Shown: positions 42,968-55,563, counted from the first letter of the stretch. The stretch is 64,000 bases of DNA from Cadophora sp. MPI-SDFR-AT-0126 (GCA_020747065.1 JAGMVK010000008.1:1488001-1552000); one strand, 5' to 3'. Numbers and translations: made by a program. The notes: a model not told the origin generated them from the letters alone.

Positions 42968-44971
42968 ATGTCGTCCGCCTTCGATGATTTCGTCCACGTT
43001 GGACAGCGTTCCCGCGACCCCGCAGCATCATCGTCTCACCGAGGGGGAGGTTCTGTCTCTGATGAGTTCTTCAAGAACAGGTAATCTTAATACTTTCTCA
43101 TAAATTCTTTCCCATGAATGATACGTTTAAATTGAAATTCTCTTGTCTCATAATTTTGAAAGCATAATGACTTACTCTTCAAAGCTCTGGGAAGAGACAA
43201 TTCACTGAGGGTGTGATCGTTGCCGCCATTCGAGCCCAACATCCTAAATACCACTTTACAGTATCTCCAACCTACACTTGCGATCTGCTGTCATTTGGCG
43301 CTTCTAGTGACGATGTCACCTACTTCATTCGCGACGCCGACAAGGCTTTGATGGAACGGCAGTTCGTTCCACCAGCAAGAAGGTATAACGACGAGACTGG
43401 CGGAACATTCGCCGAGCACGTCTCATTTGCTTCCTACGACTATGTGTACAAGGGAGATGCCTTCCTTCTCTATGTTGTCAATGGACAAGAAGGTGCTTTT
43501 GGCACTGTTGCTTACAACTATATTCTCGTTGACGAGTCTGAGAGTAAGGTCTCGGCTCAGAAGAAAACGGACGATTTGCTAGCCGCCGCTACTAGATGGC
43601 AGATGGAATTGCATGGCGAAGTTCTTGTCTTTGATCAGGGATATTGGCAGCCCAATAAGGAGCTCTGGGAAAATGTGCAGAAGTCGAACTGGGAAGACGT
43701 TATTCTGGAGAAGGAAAAGAAGGAGACCATTATCGACGATGTGATTGGCTTCTTCGATGCTGAAGATCGCTATGCTGAGTTTGGAGTTCCTTGGAAGGTT
43801 TGTCATTCTCGGCGTGAGTATTCCATTCTCTGTAACTGACTTGAGACAATTAGAGAGGCGTTATTTTCTACGGTCCACCGGGAGTAAGTCGCTTGATTTT
43901 TGAGATTCTTCAAAATGCTAATCAGTATCCTAGAACGGCAAAACCATTTCCACCAAGGCTCTGATGCATGACATCTCCAAGAGAACCAAGCCTGCCATCG
44001 AGTCTCTCTATGTAAAGACATTCAACAGCTATGCCGGACCCGAATACGGCATCCGCCAGATCTTCACCATGGCTCGCCGCATGGCGCCATGCCTTCTCAT
44101 CTTCGAAGACATCGACTCCTTGGTAAGCCCGATGGTTCGCAGTTACTTCTTGAATGAAGTGGATGGGCTCGAGTCAAACCATGTAAGTTGTCAGGGTAGT
44201 GCCTAAACACCCCCCCGCCCCTACTAGTGTTTCGGGAGTGTTCTGCTCTTAAAAGTGCTCCCGAGACACATGTAAATGAGTAATTGCTGATATTCCCGAT
44301 CAGGGTATTTTGATGATAGGGAGTACAAACCATCTTGAGCGTCTAGACCCTGGCATTGCAAAGCGCCCAAGTCGCTTCGACAGGAAGTACTTCTTCGATG
44401 TCCCGTCTCGTGAAGAGCGGATTCAGGTAAGCGTCACAATTTCGATTCCTATGACACACCAAATTATGCTGATTTGCAACAGTACGCTGATTATTGGCGC
44501 CACAAACTTCGCAACAACAAGAAGGTTGAATTCCCAAAGGAACTATCTGTCCGCGTTGCAGACATCACAGCGGACTTCAGTTTCGCATACATGAAAGAAG
44601 CCTTTGTCGCTGCTCTGTTAGTCATTGTGGCTAGAACAGATGAGAAGAAGCCCAAATTTAGACATCGTGAAGATGAGCTGAGCGGAAACATCTTGTGGAA
44701 AGAGTTGAAGAAGCAGGTTGACAGTTTGCGAAAGGAGATGGATGGAGAGGATGACGACGAGCAAGCCATGAGTATGAGCGGAATGTGGCCTGCTCTGCAC
44801 GGCACATTGGACGAGAAATCTGAGAGGCTCAACTTTGGTCATCCTGGGATGGAAAGACCGCAGTTCGCGAATGCTTTCATGCAAGGTCGCCCATTCCCTC
44901 AGCCCGGCAGGGACAGAATGGCACGGCCTATGGATATCACCAACGCACCTCCAATGCCGAGATACTTCTGA
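42968..44971 (+). CDS. AAA-family ATPase
   Basis: About 538 residues in six exons: 42968-43080, 43185-43797, 43854-43883 (only 30 bp), 43934-44182, 44304-44426, 44483-44971. An N-terminal domain of about 240 residues precedes one AAA module. Walker A GPPGNGKT (about 249-256) is split between exons 3 and 4; Walker B is [10 protein letters not shown] (about 305); the sensor/arginine region reads [20 protein letters not shown] then [14 protein letters not shown]. All nucleotide-binding residues look intact. The C-terminus carries helices and a Gly/Pro/Met-rich tail ending NAPPMPRYF. It resembles the many fungal single-AAA proteins related to BCS1/YjoB-type ATPases; substrate unknown. The exon 2 acceptor is ambiguous (43185 or 43197; both keep frame). 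The apparent donor at 44113 is not used because family sequence continues through it. Confidence 0.85.
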
Positions 44972-45122
44972 GAGGGTGGAACGAGGACTGGATAACTGAT
45001 TCTCGAACGTAAGATGCGCTGGATTATGATTAAATATTAGTTTGTCTAGGGTACAGCAGCAGCAGCTCATGCTAGAAAGCAATGAATGGGTATCTCAAAA
45101 CGTAAATGCCACCACAAGAATC

Positions 45123-45824
45123 TCACTCATCGTCCAGTATGCTACTCGCAAGTCTACCAAAGAAGGGCATTTCACATCTGTCGAGCGTATCCGCTGGAAT
45201 TTTGTTAGCACTGTCCTCCTTCCGCTACTAAAACGAGAGGCACGACTTACCATCCCGATATGCCCTCATCGTCAGATATCCTATCATTCCCAAATCCGCA
45301 ATGAAAATGACCCATGAGAGAAATGACGACCACGAGAATATTAGATGCAAGACGAACATGGCCGAGAAGAGCAGCGAAGATTGCCAAGCGTGGAATCTGT
45401 AGCATCACACATCAGCCTAGCACTCTCTGGAAATGTCTGCAAAGTACCAAACGAACCTAACGTAATCACTTTTATGTTCCAAGACCAGCAGCAGCACTCC
45501 ACCTGCAGGAGGGAGCAGTAGATATGCCAGACAAGCCTCAAAGTCCAATCGGATAGGCAGACTCGTCTCGAACTCGTTCAGTCTTCCCCGACCACTCTCG
45601 ACATCTCGTGCCGCAGCACTAGTATTTCCAAAGCCTCGTGGTGAGACCGTCTCGTCTATAGACGCTCGCCATGGGTTCACTGTGGCCTTGGGCGCATTCG
45701 TTGGAGAGGGGAGTGCAGGAGAGAATGAGCGCCGAGGGGAGAAAGAGCGTCGGCCTTCGATAGGTGGGGGTGAGAGGGCTCGATTTGTTTCGGGCGACTG
45801 GTCTTGGTAGGGTGCGAAATCCAT
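45123..45824 (-). CDS. Small membrane protein, UPF0132/DUF4870-like
   Basis: 194 residues in three exons: 45457-45824, 45251-45396, 45123-45193. A 110-residue Ser/Pro-rich hydrophilic N-terminus (SPPPIEGRRSFSPRRSFSPA) leads into three hydrophobic segments: DFEACLAYLLLPPAGGVLLL, SLLFSAMFVLHLIFSWSSFL, and WVIFIADLGMIGYLTM. Splicing joins HKSDYVR to FHAWQSSLL, the core motif of this family (membrane proteins of unknown function in bacteria, archaea and fungi). The C-terminus DTLDRCEMPFFGRLASSILD is typical for fungal members. The start is at MDFAPYQDQ; an upstream in-frame ATG at 45923 would add 33 residues. It converges with the AAA ATPase gene, with 151 bp between the stops. Confidence 0.8.
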
Positions 45825-46286
45825 TGTTTGCCGTGTGTTGTCTAGGTGTGCAGAGTGTTGTTGAAGTTGAAGTTGCCAGGTCTTGAAGGGAGATTCGATT
45901 AGCTTTGAGGGACGCGAATCCACATCTCAACTGTCTCGTGCCTGTTCCAGCTCTCTTTTTTTGGCCGAATAAGACAACACCAAGAATTTCCAAATAATCA
46001 ACATATTACAATGTATCAATATATTTCCAGGTTTTCATATTCTGTAGGAATAGTTGGGCTTGAATATTCACAGAGGCAGAAGCTACACTGTGCCTGCAAA
46101 AGAACTCCATACCGCAGCAAACAAATCGAACTCCATGAATGCTAGATCCCCTCTTCGGAGCCCTTACGCATTCGCGCTTAATCCAAGATGCCATGCCTCA
46201 TTTACAAGCCCCTAGTTCTTGCTAAGAAATTGCCCTCTCCTCGGACCATTTTCCAAATCGACACACGCTATTCATGCCATCATCAT
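45825..46286. other. Intergenic between the UPF0132-like gene and GID4
   Basis: Promoter and leader of the UPF0132-like gene plus the 3' flank of GID4 (both minus strand). No further gene is seen. Confidence 0.5.
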
Positions 46287-47420
46287 TCATCGAAACTCCA
46301 TTGCTGCAAAACATCCCCTATCTTCAACGTGTTTCAGCTCTAGTTGCTGGAACCTAGCTTGATTTAGTATCTCTGGATCGACGGGCACTTGCCTAGTAAC
46401 CGTGACTTACTTCTCGCTTTTGGCGTGGAAATATATCCCGCTAACTGTTCCCTGGATCTGGTTGAAGCAGATATAATAGAACCCTTCAAAACTAGCACCA
46501 CTGATTGTCCGTACTCTATGATCTGGGACAAGGAAATGCTCCTTCCATCTCATGAATATGTTCTCTCGTTGTGCCAGCTGCGGGATATGGAAATGGCCTT
46601 TCTTGGCCTTACTGTGAAATGGTCGAAAGGCTGAGAACTTGGCCCAATGTTGTAGATCTACCTTATCAGTCGATCCCCAGTCCTGATGTTGGGTAAGGAA
46701 ACTGTATTTGGATCCAATTATTTCTCCTTCGAAGTAAGTGGTAAGAGTTGGGTGGTCCTCCGTCAATCCTACGTGATATCAGCTCCGCGCAAGCTGCAGT
46801 ACCCAATACAGACGCTGCATCCTACCTTGAATACGCAAATATCCACAGAGAAATGATTCTCTCATATCCACATGCTTAATCTCGACTTGGACATCGTAGA
46901 CTTGGCGCTCTGATTGTTGAGTTCCATGAAACTTGCTTCCAGCGCGCAGAAAAGAAGAAGGCGAGGATGGGAGAAGCTGAAGACAAGATCAGTATTGGAA
47001 TGTGTATAGCAAGTATCTAGCGCAGGGGCCGCATACTCTGATGTTGGAGAAGTCATAGCCCATGGAGGGAGATCCAAGATCTGTATTTGACAACGCAGGC
47101 AGCTCACTCTCCTCTTGCTTATCTCCCTCAGCACTCATGGGAGACAGCATATCTGGCCCACTGTTATCCTCGTCGACGTCCATCTGTTTGGTGCTGTGCT
47201 GTGCTGCAATGTGTGTATCCGTTGAACCGGCTGGCCGCGATTCTGCTGGGGGAGGAGTTGGCTGTTGAAGTACTTCTGGCGCTGTGGCGATTGCTTCATC
47301 ATGGGGTACGTCCATGTCTACAACCCGCCAGTTTTCTCTGTCATCGTCGGGCGGGCATGAGGAGTGTAATGATGTCGCTGCAACGATGGTCTCGTTGCTG
47401 GACGGTGATGGGGTGGGCAT
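46287..47420 (-). CDS. GID4: GID4/Vid24 substrate receptor of the GID ubiquitin ligase
   Basis: 319 residues in four exons: 47037-47420, 46826-46976, 46411-46768, 46287-46353; introns are 57-60 bp. GID4 recognises proteins with N-terminal proline and delivers gluconeogenic enzymes such as fructose-1,6-bisphosphatase to the GID/CTLH E3 for degradation. The N-terminal 135 residues are Ser/Pro/Glu-rich and variable. The beta-barrel domain is complete: LRAGSKFHGTQQSERQVYDV, then CGYLRIQGLTEDHPTLTTYF, EGEIIGSKYSFLTQHQDWGS, DKVDLQHWAKFSAFRPF, RENIFMRWKEHFLVPDH, and SFEGFYYICFNQIQGTVSGI. The last short exon adds FQQLELKHVEDRGCFAAMEF. Start chosen at MPTPSPSSNE; the open frame extends 30 codons further upstream. 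Likely cytosolic and nuclear. Confidence 0.93.
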
Positions 47421-48046
47421 TTGGTCGCCGCCCGCGCCGGCCAGGCTCAAAGGATATGAGATGAGTCTAATGAATACAGGAGATGAAGAGAATATGACTG
47501 GTGTTGGCAATTACATGAAGACCGTTGGCGTTGCGCAATGCATTTTCACTGATTGACAGAGATGGACGATAGAGGCGGCGGCGGGCCTCGATTAGGTCCT
47601 TGTCTGGGTTTCTCGAATGCCAAGCCCCCCAACTGCACATCCTTTCCCCATTTTTCCCCGCGTCAGTCGCGTGTATTGCGGGTATCAAGCAGAGTATCAG
47701 ATCAGAGTGGGTATAAAGTGAATATAAAAAGATCCTCATTGAATGAATAACCAATTCTTGAATTGCAGTCTGACTTCCCGTCAATAATGATATGGGGAAT
47801 CGATTCGAAAAGATGGCCCTCGCTCTTACCGATGAGTCGTCAAGCACTCATAGTCATGACTGAAATACAGATCATGAGTTATACATACCATAGCATATGT
47901 TTCCAGTTTGTCAAAAGACACAGAATAACGTAGCATTGGCCGGAATGTCCCAGAGTAACTTGCATTCCCGTTCTATGATATACCTTTTTGGTCCATAAGC
48001 AACGCCATACGCCGCAATGACTTCCTTCCATGTACAATATCGTTCC
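47421..48046. other. Intergenic between GID4 and MAGO
   Basis: GID4 upstream region and MAGO 3' flank, both on the minus strand. A frame at 47467-47847 overlaps this and is not recognisable. Confidence 0.45.
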
Positions 48047-48770
48047 TCAAATAGGTTTGATCTTGAAGTGCAAAGCTATCAGAGAGAATACCAATGCCTT
48101 GAGATCTTGGACCAGGTAGTAAAAAACACGCAAGCCCTCAGGGTCTTGAGACTCTGTGACATCGACGAGGGAGCCGATCTTGGCGGTCTACAAGTTGAAA
48201 TTAGTAAAAGCTGAATAAAGCCGGGTCTCAACATGCCTCAAATGAAATGTGCTCGCTCCCTAGTCGGATCTCCAGCTCCTGTCTTCCATCCTTGTTCTTC
48301 TGTGGCCATTTGCTATCATCTTCCCTATGCGATCGTAAGTCAACAACACTTGCTTACAGATGACGCAGGATCATACTTCATGATTTCGCTGGTTTTAATG
48401 ATCCTCTTGATCTCATCCACCATCAAGGAGCTGACGCACACTGCATGCAACACAGTATCAGTCGAGTTCGAATATGGCAAGGTAAGTGATCAACGTACTC
48501 TCTTTTCGAATGAGGGAATCATTGCGGTAGTTGGAATTGTTGGCATATCGCGCAGATGCACTCCTACCATCGCCTAGCACTCTAAAATCGAATTCTGTTC
48601 GAATGTATAAGTTTGCGTTTGTAAAAGACCTTTCCACTGCTCACCAAGAAATTCATGACCGTGCCGTCCTTGATGTCCCGAACTGTAGAGACAATATTAG
48701 AATATTTCTGACAAATCCTTTTAGGCACTTACTAGTATCGGATGTAGAACGGTTCATTTGAGGCAGCCAT
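48047..48770 (-). CDS. mago: Mago nashi, exon-junction-complex core subunit
   Basis: A 154-residue protein spread over six small exons: 48733-48770, 48645-48682, 48499-48594, 48377-48440, 48237-48324, 48047-48187. No single open frame is long enough to reveal it; the gene appears only when exons are joined. Landmarks: [100 protein letters not shown], and [19 protein letters not shown]. The sequence is nearly that of animal Mago, apart from the LGDGRSASA insertion. Mago binds Y14 and locks eIF4A3 on spliced mRNA in the nucleus. The last intron (48188-48236) begins GC rather than GT (GAG then GCATGT). Transcribed away from SEC26. Confidence 0.94.
48188..48236 (-). other. GC-AG intron in mago
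   Basis: The donor is GAG followed by GCATGT and the acceptor is CTTGTAG. Removing exactly this 49 bp segment joins SFE to [10 protein letters not shown], matching the highly conserved Mago sequence; no nearby GT donor keeps frame. All other introns proposed in this window start with GT. Confidence 0.85.
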
Positions 48771-49219
48771 GTTGACTGTGTACGTATGTTCGAGGCTTCC
48801 TTGCAAATTGGAGATACCTCGAGGCTGAAGCTCTTTCGATCAAGCGTGAATTTGGTGGTCCTGTTGGATTTGGTGGGGTACTGTGGCCTGGCAGCCTTAC
48901 AACTGCGTCAGGCTGCGACGCTATAACCTCGAATGGACACTCTGCGTGTCGTCGTTGCCAGAAAGCTACTATTCTCAAATCCGGCCATGCTGTTCTGATA
49001 TGCGCAGTATTCAAGCAAGTCTCTCACCCTGCGCGAAAGGATTACTGGCAATTTCCTCCCAATCATTCATTCGCCCCAACTTTCAATCAAGTTGAATCTC
49101 TTCCGCATTGCCAGCAGCCCACAAACTTCAGCCCACCGACTCCTACATCACCTTGGTTTCCTTAACTCCACCAAAACTCAACGCACGTTGCTGCTGATCA
49201 CCACAATTCCCTAGCCAAT
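48771..49219. promoter_or_regulatory. Divergent promoter region, MAGO / SEC26
   Basis: The start codons of two conserved housekeeping genes face away from each other across 449 bp, so this is a shared upstream region. No factor site is assigned. A frame at 48754-49014 (minus) overlaps the MAGO start and is not a gene. Confidence 0.5.
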
Positions 49220-52200
49220 ATGGCTTCTTTCTTGGAGAGTTCGTACAGTTTGGTTCACCAGGACAATGCCGCGGACGTTCCTACCATGTCCGAATTGCGG
49301 ACGCAGCTGGAAAAGGGGACCGATGAGAGTAAGGTGGAAACGATGAAGCGCATTCTGACTATCATGCTGAATGGGGATCCAATGCCTCAACTACTTATGC
49401 ACATCATCCGATTCGTCATGCCATCAAAGCACAAAGCTCTGAAGAAGCTACTGTACTTCTATTATGAGATATGCCCCAAGCTCGATGCTAGTGGGAAGCT
49501 GAAGCAAGAGATGATTCTCGTCTGGTGAGCATACTGGCACATTATTATATTTGGCCCTTACTGACAGCTGCGTAGTAATGGCATTCAGAACGACCTTCAA
49601 CACCCTAACGAATACATTCGAGGCAACACCTTACGCTTCCTCTGCAAGCTTCGAGAAACAGAGCTCATCGAACCCCTCCTTTCGTGCGCCCGCTCCTGCC
49701 TCGAGCATAGACATGCATATGTCCGAAAGAATGCCGTGTTTGCGGTCGCCTCCATATTCCAACACTCCGAGAGTCTCATGCCCGACGCGCCTGAATTAAT
49801 AGCAACCTTCTTGGAGACGGAAACAGACCACACTTGCAAGAGGAATGCATTCGCGGCATTGGTTAGCATTAGCCACGACAAGTCCTTGGCGTATCTCAGC
49901 AGTGTCTTCGATGGAATCCCAAATGCAGACGAACTTCTACAATTGGTTGAGTTGGAATTCATTCGCAAGGATGCTATTCAGAATTCGCAGAATAAGGTTG
50001 GAATCACTACTCTTATAACATGACACGTACTGACGATGCAGGCTCGATACTTGCGTCTCATTTTTGACCTGTTAGAAGCTGGAGCAACAACAGTTGTCTA
50101 TGAAGCAGCCTCGTCCCTGACTGCACTGACGAGCAATCCAGTGGCTGTCAAAGCTGCCGCCGCTAAGTTCATTGAACTGAGCATCAAGGAGGCGGACAAT
50201 AATGTCAAGTTGATCGTGCTCGACCGTGTGGACGTGCTAAGACAGAAGAACGAGGGTGTTTTGGACGATCTCATCATGGAAATTCTGCGAGTTCTTTCTA
50301 GCCCGGACATCGATGTGCGAAAGAAGGCCTTGGAAATTGCAATGGAGATGGTCTCCAGCAAAAATGTTGAGGAAGTTGTGTTGCTTTTGAAGAAAGAGCT
50401 TTCCAAAACCGTGGACCAGGAGTACGAGAAGAACAATGAGTACCGCCAATTGCTCATCCACTCCATTCATCAATGCGCCATCAAATTTTCCGAGGTGGCT
50501 GCGAGCGTTGTAGATCTTTTGATGGACTTCATTGCGGACTTCAACAATACTTCGGCGGTAGATGTCATTTCTTTCGTGAAGGAGGTGGTCGAGAAATTCC
50601 CAAAACTCCGACCTTCCATTGTTGAGCGTCTAGTCTCGACACTGAGCGAAGTACGAGCTGGAAAGGTTTACCGAGGAGCCCTCTGGATTGTGGGAGAATA
50701 CTCATTAGAGGCCAATGACATTCGAGATGCTTGGAAAAGGATACGAGCAAGTTTAGGCGAGATTCCCATCTTGGCATCAGAGCAACGTCTCTTGGACGAG
50801 GTTGCGGATGGCCAGGAACCAACCAAGGAGCCAGAGCAAGTCAATGGACATTCAAAAGCTGCGCCAACTGGCTCGAGGCGGGTACTTGCTGATGGTACAT
50901 ACGCCACAGAAAGTGCTTTGACCAGTCAGTCCGCAGTCGCTGCAAAATTAGAAGCTGTCAAGGCAGCACAGAAACCGCCTCTTCGTCAACTCATCCTCGA
51001 CGGCGACTACTATCTTGCTTCCGTACTCTCATCCACTCTCACCAAGCTTGTCATGCGTCACTCAGAAATTTCACCTGACAAAGCACGCACGAATGCCTTA
51101 CGCGCTGAAGCTATGTTGATCATGATCTCGATTATCCGTGTTGGACAGTCGCAATTCGTCAAAGCCCCCATTGATGAAGATTCCGTGGACAGAATCATGA
51201 CCTGTGTCAGATCTCTTGCCGAGTTCGCCCAAAACAAGGATCTCGAAACCGTATTCTTGGATGACACACGCAAAGCTTTCCGTGCAATGGTGCAGGTGGA
51301 AGAGAAGAAACGAGCTGCCAAGGAAGCTGTTGAGAAGGCTAAGACTGCGGTACAAGTTGATGATGTCGTCTCAATTCGGCAATTGGCAAAAAAGAACGCC
51401 GGTGATGGAACTGATGAGATCGAACTTGATCTTGAGAAGGCGACGGGTGGAGATTCGGCCGTTGAGGATATGTCATCGAAGCTTAGCCGAGTCGTGCAGT
51501 TGACGGGTTTCTCAGATCCAGTATATGCTGAAGCATATGTCAAAGTCCACCAATTCGATATCGTACTGGATGTTCTGTTGGTCAACCAAACAACGGAAAC
51601 TCTTCAAAATCTCTCAGTTGAATTCGCCACTTTGGGCGACCTTAAGGTTGTCGAACGGCCAACCACTCAAAATCTCGGTCCGCACGACTTCCAGAACGTT
51701 CAATCTACAATCAAAGTCTCTTCCACAGATACTGGCGTCATTTTTGGAAATGTTGTTTACGACGGTGCCAGTTCTACCGAGAACAATGTTGTCATTCTGA
51801 ATGATGTACATGTTGACATTATGGATTACATCCAACCTGCCATTTGCACAGAAACTCAATTCCGCACTATGTGGACCGAGTTCGAATGGGAGAACAAGGT
51901 CAACATCAACTCGAAGGCCAAGTCGTTGCGGGATTTCCTCACACAACTAATGGCGTGCACCAACATGAGCTGTCTGACCCCCGAGGCATCGCTAAAGGGC
52001 GATTGCCAGTTCTTAAGTGCAAACCTCTATGCTCGAAGTGTCTTTGGTAAGCAAATGGCTCCCACCCACTCACGGATTTTTACTGATTCATTATAGGCGA
52101 GGACGCACTTGCGAACTTGAGCATCGAAAAGGAGGGCGAGGATGGTCCTGTGACTGGATTTGTTCGTATTCGCAGTAGATCACAAGGCCTCGCTCTCAGT

Positions 52201-52245
52201 CTCGGGTCGCTCAAAGGCTTGAACAAGGTTGGGGAAGTTGCTTGA
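49220..52245 (+). CDS. SEC26: Coatomer subunit beta (beta-COP)
   Basis: 959 residues in four exons: 49220-49524, 49576-49996, 50042-52046, 52097-52245; all phases agree and the length matches fungal beta-COP. It is a COPI coat subunit acting in retrograde Golgi-to-ER transport. The N-terminal adaptin-like alpha-solenoid is intact ([78 protein letters not shown]). A linker follows around residue 500 ([20 protein letters not shown]). The C-terminal appendage region includes [20 protein letters not shown] and the platform segment [18 protein letters not shown]; the last exon ends [19 protein letters not shown]. The final intron (52047-52096) is confirmed by the join [19 protein letters not shown]. 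Confidence 0.96.
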
Positions 52246-53592
52246 GCCTCCTATGTTGACTCACGGTAGATGTAGGCCGAGTTTTGGAGGTCCTGATTTA
52301 AGCCTCGCGGGCGGGTATACTTCGTAATGATAGACGGAGGCTAGAGATAATTTAGCCGAAGCAGACACGATCAATGGGCGTAGAATATGGTGCGAGTTAC
52401 GGGATACAGCAACGCTTTTGGCGGATCGTCCTGAGTGGCGCTGAAAAGCAAAAAAGGAGTTATCTAGATCCAGAGGGGAATTGCAAGAAGTATCTTTGAC
52501 CACCTGGCAGAGTTTTGATCCCCGCAAATGAGAGGCACAAGGCGCATTCAAGCATGTTCTTGCTTGCAGTGCAGTACGTCGAAGATGGACAACAGATTTT
52601 TATAAAATTGGCAGAATACAGAGTGCTATAGCTGCCGAGTGGTGGCAGATGTCTTCTAAGGTACTCCTTGGCATACTGCTTCTTGGAACAGAGGAGAGGC
52701 ACAACTCGACTCGCATGCACGGGATGGCGATAGCCCTAAAGCTGAAGTAAGTGAATGGTGTTGAAAGTCAAAACATAGGCCATCTTCGCTTAATCTGGTG
52801 CTTGGAGAACAAATTTGGGCATCGGAAGCGCGTATCTCGGGCTATTCGCCTCCAATGAAGTCTTGCGCTCCGAACACATGTACCAAGCCGGTATCACCTA
52901 GTGTTATTCTCTGGTTCTTGACCAAGAGTAAGTGACAATCATCGCTGTTACAAGTTTGCGAATATAACTCAAATCCTTACCCGGCTACGGTACCGGCCGG
53001 CCGGAGTGGAACCCGTATACAAAGCTGAGTACACAATTGCTCATGAAATATGTCGATCGAACCCAAAGTAGGCATGACTACCCCGCAGTAAACCATGGAT
53101 CAAAGTTAGAGACGCAGCAATTCGCATGTGAGATGTCTAGAAATTATAGACCACGGAATCCGGGCCAATTCTTGACGGGAATTCGTGTTACCCCTCGTAA
53201 CCACCAGCAACCCACCCCGGCGACAGCCCCTTTTCATCTCACCGCGGCACAGTTCAGATCGCAAAGTGCACCAACCGTATCAGCGCCTGGATCCTCTTGC
53301 ATGACTGAGTGCCGATTGTGAGAGCGCAAGCGGTGCAACATCCTGAAAGGGAAACGAGACGAGACGAGACGAGGAGGTTGCTGCAGTTGAAGCTCGGCAT
53401 CTCAAGGAAGCGCGTGCCGGCGGACGTCACTTGGTCATCCAGACCCTCGAACAAGGACTCCGCTCCCGCCTATTTGCTTCACTTAACAGTACTTTACTTA
53501 CTCGCTCGTAACAAAAACAACATCATCACCCACCAACAACTACTTCCCCCTCTGCAAACAAGGATGCTTGGGATATCGAGGCCATCAACAAA
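52246..53592. other. Intergenic between SEC26 and the LCB kinase gene
   Basis: No gene is supported. It contains an (ACGAG)4 run at 53354-53373 and the palindrome-like CCGGCCGGCCGG near 52990-53001. The right end is the promoter and leader of the sphingoid base kinase. Confidence 0.5.
53354..53373. repeat. (ACGAG)4 microsatellite
   Basis: Four perfect ACGAG units, 220 bp upstream of the sphingoid base kinase start. Confidence 0.85.
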
Positions 53593-55321
53593 ATGACGAC
53601 AATTTCAAAGCCCACCGACAATCCTTTTGTCGACCCTGCTACTTCCTTCGACGAGGCAGGTCGCGGCAACTCATTCGCTGTGGATGCTACCTTGGCACTG
53701 GGCAGGAATGTCTCTCTTACTCTAGGGACCGACTCTCTCATTGTGCTGGGTAGGTTCTTGTACTTTCTACAGTGGAGAGTGGTTCTAATGATTCCTGGCA
53801 GACGAAGAAAATGAAGAGAGAACTGGGAGTAATTGCTGCGGACTCTGGCCGTCGGGTAAGTCTCTGAAGCATTCGCCCTCTGGATGTTTACTTGCTGACA
53901 ATAAGCTACAGGTACTGCCAACACTCGCGCGATACCATTTTACAACGTCCTATGGGCCGAACTGAAGGACTCTGAACTCACACTACAATATGCCTCTCTT
54001 GTGTCGAAGAAAGTGGTTCGCGCTGCTACATTAAAGTACCCCGTGGAGTACCAGATGGTCGAATTTGTGAACAAGTGGATTTACAGGCTTCTGGATCGAT
54101 CCTACGGCGAATCACAGCGGAGGAAAAGAGTGAAGGTGCTGGTCAACCCTCACAGTGGAAAGGGAAGCGCAGAGAAATGGTATCACCGGGATGCGGAGCC
54201 TCTGTTGAAGGCTGCCAACTGTGCGATTGATATGGTGAAGACGACTCACAAAGGAGAGGCTGTCACGATTTCAGAAAAGCTGGATATTGAGGCCTTTGAT
54301 GTGATAGCCTCTGTTTCTGGCGATGGACTTCCCCATGAAGTCTTCAATGGACTTGGAAAGAGACCGGATGCGAAAAAGGCCCTGTCCAAGATTGCAGTGG
54401 TCAATATTCCAGGTGGAAGTGGAAACGCCATGAGCTGTAATTTGACTGGAACGGACAGCCCCAGTTTGGCTACATTGGCCATCATCAAAGGCATCCCAAC
54501 ACCTCTGGATCTGATATCAATTACACAGGGAGACACCCGGACACTCAGTTTCCTGTCACAGTCAGTCGGAATCGTAGCAGAGTCTGATCTGGCCACTGAG
54601 CATCTCCGATTCTTGGGTGGCCAAAGATTCACTTACGGGTTCCTGGTACGGTTGATAAACAAGACAGTGTACCCCTGTGATATTGCTATCAAGGTGGCCA
54701 TCGATGACAAGCAAGCCATCAGGGAGCACTACAAGAAGGAACAGAGCAATTTTGAGCCGGCCAGTGAGCGAAGGGGCTACAGATCGCACCATCTCATAGA
54801 TGACGATGCTTCAGCAAGTACTGGCAGTGGCAGCGATGACAGCTTACCACCCTTGAGATACGGAACCATCAACGATAAATTACCTGAAGGATGGGAACTG
54901 GTACCCTACGACAAGTTGGGGAACTTCTATTGCGGAAATGTAGGTCACACCTGCCACGTCTTTTCTCTACTGATATTAACCCCTGTAGATGGCATATATG
55001 GCTGCAGATGCCAACTTCTTTTCGCCTGCACTCCCTAACGACGGTTTCATGGATCTGGTCTGCATTAATGGCGACATCAGCCGCTTACACGCCATGAAAA
55101 TGATGTTTGCTGTAGAGAACGGCAACTTCTTCGACATGCCAGGAGTCTGGTACCGTAAAATTCTTGGATACCGCATCATTCCCAAGAACCAAGAAGATGG
55201 TTTCATCAGCATAGACGGCGAGAGAGTTCCCTTTCAACCATTCCAAGCTGAGGTTCACAAAGGACTCGGCACAGTACTTTCAAAATCCGGGCATATGTAT
55301 GAGGCTCCGGGGCCTATCTAA
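53593..55321 (+). CDS. LCB4: Sphingoid long-chain base kinase
   Basis: 523 residues in four exons: 53593-53749, 53802-53855 (54 bp), 53912-54939, 54989-55321. It phosphorylates sphingosine-type bases to the 1-phosphates that signal in stress and feed the lyase pathway. The diacylglycerol-kinase-type catalytic domain is intact: VKVLVNPHSGKGSAEKWYHR (about residue 145), the signature ASVSGDGLPHEVFNGLGK (about 203-220) and VVNIPGGSGNAMSCNL. LDLISITQGDTRTLSFLSQS and GIVAESDLATEHLRFLGGQR follow. A variable Ser-rich insert (ASASTGSGSDDSLPP) precedes NFYCGNMAYMAADANFFSPA, whose join confirms the third intron. The C-terminus VHKGLGTVLSKSGHMYEAPG is typical. It corresponds to yeast LCB4/LCB5; which one cannot be said. 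Confidence 0.94.
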
Positions 55322-55563
55322 TTTTCATTTGTGGTGTTCATCACATTGGGATAATAGGGGCGTTTCATCTGAATTCTTTCTCTTTCGATACCCAAAGAGG
55401 TGGATCGCCGACGCGAAATTAAGTATGGAGTATATTCTGTATAAAGAAGCAAAAGTAGACTGAAGTATTTGACCTGAACGCCTTGCCAATGCCGATATCC
55501 CTTTCATAATAGCGTGACCACCTTCCCCCGGGGCAAAATCGAAGCACTGTTCCGAGCACAAGA

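Noticed and set aside
44110..44182. A GTAAGC donor inside the AAA ATPase after EDIDSL
   Set aside because: Reading through gives [15 protein letters not shown], a family-typical continuation, so the site is probably not used.
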